Shown piece by piece: positions 54,322 through 63,350 of a stretch of DNA of 64,000 bases. The notes below the pieces were generated by a model that saw nothing but the letters and a program-made list of their open reading frames with translations, was not told the DNA's origin and searched no databases. Every line of letters begins with the position of its first letter. Position 1 is the stretch's first letter. Origin of the DNA: JAAYUJ01 sp963698165 (GTDB taxonomy: Bacteria > Desulfobacterota > Syntrophobacteria > Syntrophobacterales > Syntrophobacteraceae); contig CAVOPT010000022.1 of NCBI GenBank assembly GCA_963698165.1, positions 124,001 through 188,000 of the forward strand, given 5' to 3'. Made by a program: the position numbers and the translations under genes.

Positions 54322-54930
54322 CTAATCGATTGTCTCGATGGTGTGGTTTCCTCCAGACACCGCCAAGTATTCCCTCCACTTTTCCACCGTCCTGGGACCG
54401 ACCCCGGGGATTTCCTCCAATTCATCCAGGTTCCCCCACGGCCTCTGCAACCGCCGGGACACGATCGCTTCCGCCATGGTCCGCGTCATCCGCGGCACCA
54501 GGGTGAGATCTTGGACGGTCCCCCGGTTCAGGTCCAGCTTTTCTCCGAGAAAAAGACGGTGTGCGGCATCCGCCGTTTCGAGAGACGCTTCCACCCCGGT
54601 TGGAGTGTCAGCCCTGACCCGGATCCTTTGCCCTGATTGGATTCGCTCTCCGGCCACGGCCCCGAGGGCGTCCATGGGGATTCGGTCCGTTCCCCTCAGG
54701 ATGCCGCCGGCAATCCGGACGGCGTTCCCCACCAATGCGGTTGAAGGGTCGAGAAGATAGACGCCGGGCCGTGGGACGTCACCCTCGACAGTGACAACCG
54801 TGGGAGCCGGGGCGGGCGCAGGGGCAGGGGCGTGCCGCAGGAACGAGCGGAGCGCGAAGACGGAGAAAAGAACGGTGCCCAAAAGGGTGATGAGCAACCA
54901 CTGCCTTTCGGGAATTCGGCGGTTCCACAT
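54322..54930 (-). CDS. ComEA-like SLBB/helix-hairpin-helix protein
   Basis: 202 residues. N-terminal TM anchor (~10-30), Pro/Ala-rich stretch (~34-43), an SLBB-like segment (VTVEGDVPRPGVYLLDPST, ~46-64), and a C-terminal pair of HhH motifs (LDLNRGTVQDLTLVPRMTRTMAEAIVSRR and LEEIPGVGPRTVEKWREYL, ~133-190). This is the layout of ComEA, a DNA receptor in natural transformation. Its ATG is directly after the cimA stop (TAGATG), so it is co-transcribed with cimA and lysC, an unusual setting. DNA uptake is an inference. Confidence 0.82.
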   Translation of the reverse strand: MWNRRIPERQWLLITLLGTVLFSVFALRSFLRHAPAPAPAPAPTVVTVEGDVPRPGVYLLDPSTALVGNAVRIAGGILRGTDRIPMDALGAVAGERIQSGQRIRVRADTPTGVEASLETADAAHRLFLGEKLDLNRGTVQDLTLVPRMTRTMAEAIVSRRLQRPWGNLDELEEIPGVGPRTVEKWREYLAVSGGNHTIETID

Positions 54931-56514
54931 CTATCTTTGATTCTGCTTTTCGTCTTTGTACATCTTGTAATTGATGCTGTCCACCAGGGCCTGCCAGCTC
55001 GCCTCCAGGATGTCGTGGGACACCCCCACGGTTCCCCAGTGATCGTTCACGTCGTGGGACTCGATGAGCACCCGAACCCGGGCTGCCGTCCCGTCCCGTC
55101 CCGGAAGCACCCGCACCTTGTAGTCGCTCAATTCCATGTCCTTCAGCTGCGGGTAAAATTTTTCCAGGGCTTTGCGCAAAGCGTTGTCCAGGGCATTCAC
55201 GGGCCCGTCGCCCAGGGCGGCGGTGTGTTCCATCTGCCCCCCCACCTTGACCTGGATGGTTGCTTCGGCGACAGGGGTCACTTCCTCACTGATCTTGTGA
55301 TCGATGACCCGGAATCCCTCCAGTTCAAAATACCGCTTGCTTTTTCCCATCGCCTTGTTGATGAGGAGCTCGAAGCTCGCCTCCGCGGCTTCGAACTGAA
55401 ATCCCTGGTGCTCCAGTTCCTTGAGCTCCTCCAGGACCTGCATGGCCACCGGGTCTTTCTTGGAAAGATTGAGGCCGAACTCCTCCGCCTTACGCTTGAT
55501 GGCCGCCCGCCCCGACAGGTCGGAGATGAGCACGCGGCGCTTGTTGCCGACCAGGGTCGGATCGATGTGCTCGTACGTGATGGGATTGCGCTCCACGGCG
55601 CTGATGTGGACGCCCCCCTTGTGAGCGAAGGCACTGCGGCCCACGAAAGGCTGGTAGCGGTTGCCCGGCACGTTGGCGAGCTCCAGTATAAAGCGGCTTA
55701 CAGGGCGGAGCTTTACAAGGTTTTCAGGGGATAGACAGGGGACGCCCATTTTGAGGCAAAGGTTTGGAATGATGGAGCACAGGTTGGCGTTGCCGCAGCG
55801 TTCCCCCACTCCGTTGATGGTTCCCTGCACCTGCACGGCCCCCATCTCGACGGCGATGAGGGAGTTTCCCACCGCCAGGTCGGAATCGTTGTGGACGTGG
55901 ATCCCGAGAGGCGCAAGGGGAAGGCGTTCCTTCACCGCCTGCATGGCTTCGCGGATGGTGTGGGGGAGGCTGCCCCCATTGGTGTCGCACAGGATGATGC
56001 AGTCGGCCCCTGCCTCCACTGCCTTCTCCAGCGTGGCCAGGGCGTAGTGGGGATCGTCCTTGAACCCGTCGAAGAAGTGCTCGGCATCATAGAAAAGGCT
56101 CCTGGCATGGGGACGCAGATAGGCCAGGCTGTCGCCGATGATCTGAAGATTCTTTTCGGGGCCCACGCGAAGGGCTTCTCGGACGTGTACACCCCAGGAC
56201 TTCCCGAAGATGGTGATCACGGGGGTTTGCGCCTTGAGAAGGGCCCTGATGTTCTCGTCGGATTCCGGCGTTCGGCTCGGGTGGTGCGTGCTCCCGAAGG
56301 CGGCGATCTCCGCTCGCTTCAGCTGGTAGAGCCGGATTTCCTGGAAAAACCCCACATCCTTCGGGTTCGATCCCGGCCACCCCCCCTCGATGTAGTGGAT
56401 CCCGAGGTCGTCCAGTTTGAGAGCGATGCGGACCTTGTCCTCCATGGAAAGGGAAAAATCCTCGGCTTGCGTCCCGTCCCGAAGCGTTGTGTCGTAGATC
56501 TCTATATCTTGCAC
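54931..56514 (-). CDS. cimA: Citramalate synthase
   Basis: 527 residues from the GTG at 56514, with GAGGGGG 7 nt upstream; an upstream ATG would overlap lysC. Condensing-enzyme motifs: DTTLRDGTQAEDFSLSMEDKVRIA (metal site, ~5-28), WPGSNPKD, HVHNDSDLAVGNSL (metal His pair, ~212), and GTINGVGERCGNANL (~232). The C-terminal ~130 residues form the LeuA dimer regulatory domain. It makes citramalate from pyruvate and acetyl-CoA, the threonine-independent route to isoleucine. It lies downstream of lysC in one operon. Confidence 0.93.
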   Translation of the reverse strand: MQDIEIYDTTLRDGTQAEDFSLSMEDKVRIALKLDDLGIHYIEGGWPGSNPKDVGFFQEIRLYQLKRAEIAAFGSTHHPSRTPESDENIRALLKAQTPVITIFGKSWGVHVREALRVGPEKNLQIIGDSLAYLRPHARSLFYDAEHFFDGFKDDPHYALATLEKAVEAGADCIILCDTNGGSLPHTIREAMQAVKERLPLAPLGIHVHNDSDLAVGNSLIAVEMGAVQVQGTINGVGERCGNANLCSIIPNLCLKMGVPCLSPENLVKLRPVSRFILELANVPGNRYQPFVGRSAFAHKGGVHISAVERNPITYEHIDPTLVGNKRRVLISDLSGRAAIKRKAEEFGLNLSKKDPVAMQVLEELKELEHQGFQFEAAEASFELLINKAMGKSKRYFELEGFRVIDHKISEEVTPVAEATIQVKVGGQMEHTAALGDGPVNALDNALRKALEKFYPQLKDMELSDYKVRVLPGRDGTAARVRVLIESHDVNDHWGTVGVSHDILEASWQALVDSINYKMYKDEKQNQR

Positions 56515-56557
56515 CGGATACCCCCTCGTCGTTCTGAAGCTGAAGGCTGTTGGCCGA

Positions 56558-57811
56558 TCAAGTCTCTTCCCGGATGAGAATCCTCTCATTGGGGGGCTTT
56601 TCCAGCTGAAATCCGTCGTGGAGGACCCGAACGGCGAGCTCCGTGTACTTTTCGTCGATGATCACGGAGATCTTGATCTCGGAGGTGCTGATCATTTTAA
56701 TGTTGATGTTTTCCTTGGCGAGGATGTCGAACATCTTGCTGGCGACCCCGCTGTGACTCCGCATGCCCAGACCGATGAGGGAAATCTTGGAAATGTTTGG
56801 GTTGCTGTGGACCCGTCCGGCCCCAATCTCCTCCCCTACCTGCCTGGCCACTTCCATGGTCTTTTCATAGTCTTTCTGGGGTACCGTGAACGAGATGTTG
56901 GCCTTACCCAGGACGCTTCCCCGCCCCTGCACGATGAGGTCGATGTTGATCTCCTCCTCGGAGAGGGGCCTGAAAAGCCTCGCCGCCATTCCGGGAGTAT
57001 CGGGGACATCGGTGAGCGTGATGCGGGCTTCATTCTTGTTGTAGGTGATACCGGAGACGACCACCTTCTCCATTTCCTCATCCTCCTTGGTGACCAGCGT
57101 GCCCGGGACATCGGTGAACGAAGAGAGCACCATGATGGGAACCCCGTGCTTCATGCCGAACTCCACCGACCGCAAGTGGAGCACCTTGGCTCCCATGCTG
57201 GCCATTTCGAGCATCTCCTCGTAACTGATTTTTTCAAGCTTTCTCGCTTTGGAGTATATGTTCGGGTCCGTGGTGAAAACGCCCTCCACGTCCGTGTAGA
57301 TTTCGCACAGTCCAGCGCCGAGGGCGGCGGCCAGGGCCACGGCCGACGTGTCCGAGCCGCCGCGGCCCAGCGTGGTGATGTTGCCTTCGTCGTCGTAGCC
57401 CTGAAAACCGGCCACCACCACGATCTTGCCTTCCTCGAGCTTCTCCTTCACCGGGAGTGTTTCAATCCAGCTGATGCGTGCTTCGCCGTGATGATGATCC
57501 GTCATGATCCCGGCCTGGTACCCCGTCATGGAAACGGCTTCCATCCCGAGCTCCTTGACCGCCATGCTGAAAAGGGCAATGGTGATCTGTTCGCCGGTGG
57601 ACAGGAGCACGTCCAGCTCCCTCGGGTCTGGATTGGCGCTCATCTCCCGTGCCAGACCGATCAGTCGGTCCGTCTCACCAGCCCGCGCCGAGAGAACCAC
57701 CACCAGACTGTCACCCGCTCTTCTCCGCTGCACCACCCGGCGAGCGACCGATTGAATCCTCTCCACGTTCGCCACGGAAGTCCCGCCATATTTTTGGACA
57801 ATCAGCGCCAT
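56558..57811 (-). CDS. lysC: Aspartate kinase (LysC)
   Basis: 417 residues from the ATG at 57811; AAGGA lies upstream. N-terminal kinase: VQKYGGTSVANVERI (~4-18), SARAGETDRL, GGSDTSAVALAAALGA (~150) and TDVEGVFTTDP. Two ACT domains follow (~265-335 and ~345-410) for lysine/threonine feedback. First step of the aspartate family. Heads the lysC-cimA-comEA-like operon. I see no lysine riboswitch in its leader. Confidence 0.96.
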   Translation of the reverse strand: MALIVQKYGGTSVANVERIQSVARRVVQRRRAGDSLVVVLSARAGETDRLIGLAREMSANPDPRELDVLLSTGEQITIALFSMAVKELGMEAVSMTGYQAGIMTDHHHGEARISWIETLPVKEKLEEGKIVVVAGFQGYDDEGNITTLGRGGSDTSAVALAAALGAGLCEIYTDVEGVFTTDPNIYSKARKLEKISYEEMLEMASMGAKVLHLRSVEFGMKHGVPIMVLSSFTDVPGTLVTKEDEEMEKVVVSGITYNKNEARITLTDVPDTPGMAARLFRPLSEEEINIDLIVQGRGSVLGKANISFTVPQKDYEKTMEVARQVGEEIGAGRVHSNPNISKISLIGLGMRSHSGVASKMFDILAKENINIKMISTSEIKISVIIDEKYTELAVRVLHDGFQLEKPPNERILIREET

Positions 57812-58532
57812 GAATCCTTGGTCCTCCATTCACTCCGTGCTTTGGTGCCTTGCCTGATTTCTCTCGTTGTTGGGAAGCCGACGGCCGAGCTCTCAGCTGG
57901 AGAAAGACAAAGGCGTATCTAACCGGAACTAGAAAGTATTTTTTCCTAACACAATCGCACCTGGAATGGTACAGCATTTTTTGTGGGTCCTGACCAGGGA
58001 TTGGACCCTGACGGAAAACCCCGAGGCAACCTCCCCCGTTTGCGGGTGGGGGCCCCAGCCCAGCGCCCGCTGTTGACCGCAAAGAGGTCAGATAGCCCCT
58101 GACATGAGCCATTGATGCCTCCCGTGCTCTGTGTTATGGTCTGACACCACGGGTGGTTTCACGTCAACTTCGCAACATTCCCTGCCATGACCACGGCGGT
58201 GCGATACAAGACAATCGGGCGGTCCCCCTTTCCCGGCACGGCCGGAAGGGCACCACCAGTTCCCGGAACTGGAGCTTCTTGACTTGGCAATGCACACGTT
58301 CTTACGTCTCGAAAGAAAGCTGCTTTTGATTTCACTGCAATGGAAGGAGGTGATGGTCGCAGAGCTGGAACGGAGGCACCTGCCCCGGCGAGCCGCGCGC
58401 GACGGCAGGGGGCAGGCAGGTCCACTTGTGCAGGGGCGCACCTATTCTCGGGCTGAGGAATGACGGGCACCCATGCGGGTTCACCCTCGTGGCGCATCGT
58501 GCGCCGGTGGTGGTTGTTCAAGAGGAGGAAAT
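57812..58532. other. Divergent intergenic region lysC/exporter
   Basis: 720 nt. GC-rich hairpins near 57990-58050 (GGGTCCTGACCAGGG...CCCTGA and CCCCCG...CGGGTGGGGG). No lysine (L-box) riboswitch core is apparent on the lysC side. A 57-codon frame at 58290-58463 has no recognisable family and a poor ribosome site; I do not call it. Confidence 0.5.
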
Positions 58533-60290
58533 ATGGCTCAAAACGGTGTGAAATCGGCGCCAGAAAAGGATTATGTGGTCATTGACAGTGGGAAGACCAC
58601 TCTCAGGGATCTCTACAAGAAAGAAGACTGGATGGCCGTCTGGATGGGGTTTTTGCTTCTCATCATCGGGCTGCTCATTTACCTGCCGCAGCCGCCGGAG
58701 AAAGCGGCCGAAATCCCCAAATACAATGCCACTATGAAGGAAGAGGCCGCCAAGGCGCCCTTCAAAACGATCGAGTGGCATAACGCCTCATCAGCCAAGC
58801 GCGGAGTTCGGGCAACCAACCAGGATTTCGCCAAGACCATTCAGAGCTTCCTGTCCGCGCCCAGCGACTGGGACACGAACCCGATAGACGCCCTCTACCG
58901 CAGCGAGGAAACCGCCAAGGCCATGGGCGCTCCCTTTAAAGACGCGGCTGACAAAGCCAAGGCCGCCGCCGAAGCCGCTCTGGCAAGTGCCAAGGACGCT
59001 CAAGCGGCCGCTGCCGCCGCGGGCTTCAAGGACGCAAATCTCAACGCCGCTGCCGAGAAGGAGATCAACGCCTGGCAGAAAGCCAAGGACGCCTCCTCCA
59101 AAGCCGAGAGCAAGTTCAAAGTCAAACCATATAACCGCATTCCATACCTGATTGGCCTGTGTATTATTCTCGCTGTATTCTTCGGCATCGGCAAAGCCAT
59201 CATGGGCACCCCGTTCGGCCAGTTCGCCATCGCCTTCCCGGCGGTCTTCCTTCTTGCGATATTGGCCTACATGGCTGAAACCCAGGCCCTGATGAAATAC
59301 TGGGGCTTCGGCTTTCCGCTGTGGGCCATCGCCTTCGGCCTGCTCATCAGCAACACGGTCGGCACCCCCAAATGGCTGCAGCCCGCGGTCTGCACCGAAT
59401 TCTACATCAAGACCGGTCTCGTTCTGCTCGGCGCCGAGATCCTTTTCAACAAGATTCTAGCCATCGGCAAACCGGGAATCTTCATCGCCTGGATTTGCAC
59501 GCCGATCACCCTGATCCTGACCTACTGGTTCGGCCAGAAGATCATCAAAATGCCTTCCAAGACCCTGAACATAACCATCTCGTCCGACATGTCGGTGTGC
59601 GGAGTCTCGGCGGCCATCGCCACCGCCGCGGCCTGCCGGGCCAAAAAAGAGGAGCTGACGCTGGCCATCGGCCTTTCCATGGTATTCACGGCGATCTGCA
59701 TGGTGGGCCAGCCGGCGTTTGCCAAGCTGGTGGGCATGCCGGAGATCCTGGCTGGAGCCTGGATGGGCAGCACCATCGACTCCACGGGAGCGGTAGCCGC
59801 GGCCGGTGCCTTTTTGGGTCAAAAGGCCCTCTACGTGGCGGCAACCATCAAGATGATCCAGAACGTGCTGATCGGTGTCGTGGCTTTCGCCGTGGCCGTG
59901 TACTGGTGCGCCAGGGTGGAGTGCACACCCGGCTCCAGCGTGAGTTGGTGGGAAATCTGGTACCGCTTCCCGAAGTTCGTTGTCGGCTTCATCACCGCCT
60001 CGATCGTTTTTTCCATCATCGACCAGAGCGTGGGCAGCGATATGAGCACCGTCATGATCGACCACGGCGTTCTCAGGGGCTTCACCCGCATTGCGCGTGA
60101 GTGGTTTTTCGCCCTGGCGTTCACCTGCATTGGCCTCGAGACCGACTTCAGAGAGTTCGGCCATTACTTCAAGGGCGGCAAGCCCATCACTCTCTACGTA
60201 TTCGGGCAGACCTTTCAGCTCTGCTTCACCCTGCTGATCGGCTATATCATGTTCTACCTCATTTTCCCGGAGATCACGGCCAAAATCTAA
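58533..60290 (+). CDS. YeiH-family putative sulfate exporter with N-terminal Ala-rich domain
   Basis: 585 residues from the ATG at 58533 with GAGGAGG upstream. A lone TM helix (~34-52, VWMGFLLLIIGLLIYLPQPP) is followed by a ~125-residue extracytoplasmic region (~55-185) rich in Ala/Lys (AADKAKAAAEAALASAKDAQ) that looks coiled-coil. The YeiH/PSE core of ~10 TM helices begins near 195 (YLIGLCIILAVFFGIGKAI) and contains the family motifs SNTVGTP, KTGLVLLGAEILFNKI, SDMSVCGVSAAIA and GSTIDSTGAVAAAGA. Standard YeiH proteins (~350 residues) lack the N-terminal part. Anion (sulfate/sulfonate) export is only a family guess. Heads a three-gene unit. Confidence 0.85.
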   Translation: MAQNGVKSAPEKDYVVIDSGKTTLRDLYKKEDWMAVWMGFLLLIIGLLIYLPQPPEKAAEIPKYNATMKEEAAKAPFKTIEWHNASSAKRGVRATNQDFAKTIQSFLSAPSDWDTNPIDALYRSEETAKAMGAPFKDAADKAKAAAEAALASAKDAQAAAAAAGFKDANLNAAAEKEINAWQKAKDASSKAESKFKVKPYNRIPYLIGLCIILAVFFGIGKAIMGTPFGQFAIAFPAVFLLAILAYMAETQALMKYWGFGFPLWAIAFGLLISNTVGTPKWLQPAVCTEFYIKTGLVLLGAEILFNKILAIGKPGIFIAWICTPITLILTYWFGQKIIKMPSKTLNITISSDMSVCGVSAAIATAAACRAKKEELTLAIGLSMVFTAICMVGQPAFAKLVGMPEILAGAWMGSTIDSTGAVAAAGAFLGQKALYVAATIKMIQNVLIGVVAFAVAVYWCARVECTPGSSVSWWEIWYRFPKFVVGFITASIVFSIIDQSVGSDMSTVMIDHGVLRGFTRIAREWFFALAFTCIGLETDFREFGHYFKGGKPITLYVFGQTFQLCFTLLIGYIMFYLIFPEITAKI

Positions 60291-60294
60291 AGAC

Positions 60295-60585
60295 ATGAAC
60301 ACAAAGTGCGCATTCAATGACAACACTGTCTGCGGGGCTACGGCTCCGCAGACAGGTTTCGGCCCCTGGCTCAAGTTGATCATCGGGTTCGTGATGATCT
60401 GGGCGCTGATCTTCGGCGTTGGGTCGCTGGCCCGCCTTTTGCCCGGTGCCAAGCACATGGCGCAGGTGATCGACGAACGCGGCCTGAGGGCCACCGCCAT
60501 TTACTACACGGACTTCGAGGAGCCTGCCGAGGGATCGGAACGCATCCGCGACAGCCTCGAATACATGCCGGGCAGCGGGAAGTGA
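60295..60585 (+). CDS. Small single-TM protein of the exporter operon
   Basis: 96 residues if it starts at 60295, 4 nt after the exporter stop. One TM helix (WLKLIIGFVMIWALIFGVGSLARLL, ~24-49) and a soluble tail (VIDERGLRATAIYYTDFEEPAEGSERIRDSLEYMPG). A very stable hairpin sits inside codons 11-21 and the ribosome site is weak, so a later start near 60376 is possible. Not recognised; the neighbourhood suggests a partner of the exporter. Confidence 0.68.
   Translation: MNTKCAFNDNTVCGATAPQTGFGPWLKLIIGFVMIWALIFGVGSLARLLPGAKHMAQVIDERGLRATAIYYTDFEEPAEGSERIRDSLEYMPGSGK
60326..60355 (+). other. Hairpin with UACG tetraloop at the start of the small gene
   Basis: CTGTCTGCGGGGC and GCTCCGCAGACAG form a 13-bp stem with one G-U pair, closed by TACG, a UNCG-type loop of high stability. 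It lies 36-65 nt after the exporter stop codon. It could protect the upstream mRNA, act as a weak terminator or processing site, or set lower expression of the two downstream genes. Confidence 0.7.
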
Positions 60586-60621
60586 CCCCAGCACCATTCC
60601 GCCATCCACCCTAGATCGATC

Positions 60622-61209
60622 ATGAAGGACTTGGACAAGAAGAAGGAGCTCATCCTGGCGCGGGAGCTGGCGTTTGCCAATGCCGTTGGTGCAGCCGTGT
60701 TCGAGAAGCCCAGGGTCAGTTTCTGGATGGTGCTGGTCCCGTTGCTGTTCCTCTACTTCATCCACCGTATGCAGAAGTACAAGAGCGGCCGGATGAAGTT
60801 CGACGAAGACTTCATGGTCACCCGGCGGCGGGCGTTGGAGCTGGCGATCGAGACTCTCGAATCGGACCAGCGGATAGACTTGAACCAGGCGGTCCATCAA
60901 TACGGACTCTCGGATGAACTCGAAAAGCCCTATGCCGCCTGGATGAACGTCCTGGTCGACCATTACCAGGACCTGCTGGCGGTCGAGGGCGACGACTATG
61001 ACACCCTTGTGCGCAAGGCCTACCACACCCGTACCAACTATCTGCTGACCTTAAACCGGGTGCACACGGTGGAAAAAGAGTTCTACGCGGCCATCAAACC
61101 AAAGCTGGCCGCCGCTGAGGGCGCCGCCGAGATCATCGCCACCATGGAGAAGGAATCCCACCGGCTGCGGCGGGACCTCGCCGAACAGGTTTTCGCCGGA
61201 CAGGATTGA
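60622..61209 (+). CDS. Uncharacterised protein with one TM helix (exporter operon, third gene)
   Basis: 195 residues. A hydrophobic segment (VSFWMVLVPLLFLYFIHRM, ~32-50) followed by a charged helical domain (KFDEDFMVTRRRALELAIETL, YGLSDELEKPYAAWMNVLVDHYQDLLAV). Near the end GAAEIIATMEKESHRLRRDLAEQVF. I recall related proteins beside YeiH-type genes in Desulfobacterota but assign no function. It follows the small gene by 36 nt on the same strand. Confidence 0.8.
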   Translation: MKDLDKKKELILARELAFANAVGAAVFEKPRVSFWMVLVPLLFLYFIHRMQKYKSGRMKFDEDFMVTRRRALELAIETLESDQRIDLNQAVHQYGLSDELEKPYAAWMNVLVDHYQDLLAVEGDDYDTLVRKAYHTRTNYLLTLNRVHTVEKEFYAAIKPKLAAAEGAAEIIATMEKESHRLRRDLAEQVFAGQD

Positions 61210-61581
61210 CAGATCTTCGTGCCGGACAATGCCCCATGCCATTCCCCTGCCTCCCGACACCCCCCATGGCTCTTGGATTGTCTTGATTTCGGCTCCGGGA
61301 GGTTATAAACTACAACTCTTTGTTCCCTGCGATCAGCCGGGATGCTGTACGTGCCGTGTTCGCGATCGATTTTTCAGGCACACCTCCCGGTTGCACCCAA
61401 GGTATGTCGATGCTTCCGCCCTCCTGAACACCGCGGGCTATGTGATATCCTGCAAGGCAGCCTGAAGATCCGCCATCTCCAGGCCTGTTTCTCCATTCGA
61501 ACAAGGCCTGTCTCCACCTTAAACATTGGTGGCAGGTGGTCTTCTTCACACCAAGTCGATTCCTTTAACGGGGGATCTCTT
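61210..61581. other. Intergenic leader of the radical SAM gene
   Basis: 372 nt with no gene. A promoter (61283-61311) gives a leader of about 260 nt; no known riboswitch is recognised, and no cobalamin B12-box is apparent, although the downstream protein may bind B12. Confidence 0.5.
61283..61311 (+). promoter_or_regulatory. Putative promoter of the radical SAM gene
   Basis: TTGATT (61283-61288), 17-nt spacer, TAAACT (61306-61311). It stands alone after the exporter operon. Confidence 0.4.
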
Positions 61582-63132
61582 ATGAAGATTCTGCTCGTTT
61601 ACCCCAAAGTCCAGGAGACGTTCTGGAGCTTCAAGCATGCGCTTCGGGTCCTTCACCGTAAGGCGGCCTTCCCGCCTCTGGGTGCCCTCACCGTGGCGGC
61701 AATGCTACCGGAATCCTGGGAAAAACGCCTTGTGGACATGAACGTGAGAACCCTTTCGGACACGGACCTCCTCTGGGCGGACTATGTGTTCATAAGCGCC
61801 ATGATCGCCCAGAAGGATTCGGCCAGGCAAGTCATAGACCGTTGCAGGAGCCTGGGAGTGAAGACGGTCGGCGGTGGTCCCCTGTTTCTCCCTTATCGGG
61901 ACGATTACCTCGATGTGAACCACCTGGTCCTCGGCGAAGGAGAAATCACCGTCAAGGATTTTGTGGCCGACGTTCTGAGGGGTTCTCCCAGAAAGGTGTA
62001 TGAAACCGATGAGCACCCTTCCCTGGATGCCGTCCCCACTCCCCTGTGGGACATGATCGACATGGGGGACTACGCCAGCATGAGCATCCAGTTCTCTCGC
62101 GGATGTCCCTTCAACTGCGAGTTCTGTGACATCATTGTCATGAACGGCAGGGTGCCGAGGACCAAAACGGACGAACAGATGCTGGCGGAGCTGGATGCTC
62201 TGTACCGGCGCGGATGGAGGGGGCGGATCTTCATCGTCGACGACAATTTCATCGGGAACAAGAAAAAAGTCAAAACCCTCCTCCCGAAAATCATCGCCTG
62301 GCAAAACAGCACCGGCAGGCGCATGAGCTTCTTCACGGAGGCTTCCGTGGACTTGGCGGAAGATGATGAGCTCATGGACCTCATGGTTGCTGCCGGGTTC
62401 AGCAAGGTGTTCCTGGGGCTCGAAACGCCATCCGAGGAGAGTCTCAGGGAGTGCGGGAAATCGCAGAATCTCAAGCGAAGCCTTTCGGAATCCGTGCGCA
62501 TCATCCAAAGCCGTGGTCTCGCGGTGATGGGCGGTTTCATCATCGGTTTCGACAATGATCCTCCCGATATTTTCCAGAGGCAGGTGAATTTCATACAGAG
62601 GAACGGCATTGTCACGGCCATGATCGGCCTGCTGACCGCGGTTCCCGGCACCAGGCTCTACAGTAGGTTGGAACAGGAGGGGCGCCTTCTGTTCCAACCT
62701 TCTGGGGACAACACGGACGTCATGGGAAGCCTCAATTTTGTTCCCAAGATGGACCGCCAGACCATCGTCAAGGGCTACAAATGGGTGATGAACACGATCT
62801 ACTCTCCGGAGATGTACTACAAGAGGATCATCGAGTTCCTGAATCAGTACTGTCCCAAGGCTCAAACCAGCCTTGAATACAGCGATCTGCTCACCTTCCT
62901 GCGCTCCATCTGGTACCTGGGGTTTGCGGATCGGCGCACGGACAGCAAGTACTACTGGCGCTTGCTGACGCAATCTCTTTCCCGTTACAGGAAGTCCTTT
63001 GCCGAAGCCATAGCCGTGGCGATCCACGGGTACCATTTTCGCAAGCTGTTTCATGACAACTGGATTCCCCTGGATTGGGAGAAGTGGTCCACCGAGCAGG
63101 ATCTGCCGACTCCCAGCCGTTCCCTGGGGTGA
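61582..63132 (+). CDS. B12-binding-type radical SAM protein (DUF4070-like C-terminus)
   Basis: 516 residues from the ATG at 61582, with GGGGG 8 nt upstream. N-terminal Rossmann-like domain (KILLVYPKV..., AAFPPLGALTVAAML, ~1-135) of the cobalamin-binding type, but the usual DxHxxG B12 ligand is not obvious, so cofactor use is uncertain. Radical SAM core with RGCPFNCEFCDII (C-x3-C-x2-C, ~170). GLETPSEESLRE (~275), AVMGGFIIGFDND and AVPGTRLYSRLEQEGRL complete the barrel. The remainder (~400-516) resembles DUF4070. Likely a methyltransferase or sulfur-/ring-rearranging enzyme; substrate unknown. Confidence 0.87.
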   Translation: MKILLVYPKVQETFWSFKHALRVLHRKAAFPPLGALTVAAMLPESWEKRLVDMNVRTLSDTDLLWADYVFISAMIAQKDSARQVIDRCRSLGVKTVGGGPLFLPYRDDYLDVNHLVLGEGEITVKDFVADVLRGSPRKVYETDEHPSLDAVPTPLWDMIDMGDYASMSIQFSRGCPFNCEFCDIIVMNGRVPRTKTDEQMLAELDALYRRGWRGRIFIVDDNFIGNKKKVKTLLPKIIAWQNSTGRRMSFFTEASVDLAEDDELMDLMVAAGFSKVFLGLETPSEESLRECGKSQNLKRSLSESVRIIQSRGLAVMGGFIIGFDNDPPDIFQRQVNFIQRNGIVTAMIGLLTAVPGTRLYSRLEQEGRLLFQPSGDNTDVMGSLNFVPKMDRQTIVKGYKWVMNTIYSPEMYYKRIIEFLNQYCPKAQTSLEYSDLLTFLRSIWYLGFADRRTDSKYYWRLLTQSLSRYRKSFAEAIAVAIHGYHFRKLFHDNWIPLDWEKWSTEQDLPTPSRSLG

Positions 63133-63350
63133 GCGCCGCGTCCGTGTCGTCACACCCCCGGGGAGAGGCCCTGCAGGTGTCCGACCTGTCGCGGCTTGCC
63201 GGCGGCCATGGGCGAGTCCAGGCCGTTTGGAAAGCGAGAGCCGATCGGTTTCGTGCCTCGCGGAGGGATATTGTCCTCCAAGAAGCCCTCTTGCGGTGGA
63301 CCGCGTTGAGGGAAAACACCAATTCTTAGAACCTTTGAGAAGGAGGGACC

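Noticed and set aside
57812..58110. Possible lysine riboswitch in the lysC leader
   Set aside because: GC-rich hairpins exist, but the L-box conserved segments are not visible by eye.
58290..58463. 57-codon plus-strand frame ahead of the exporter
   Set aside because: Poorly spaced GGAG, Arg-rich GC-driven C-terminus, no recognisable family. Could still be a leader peptide.
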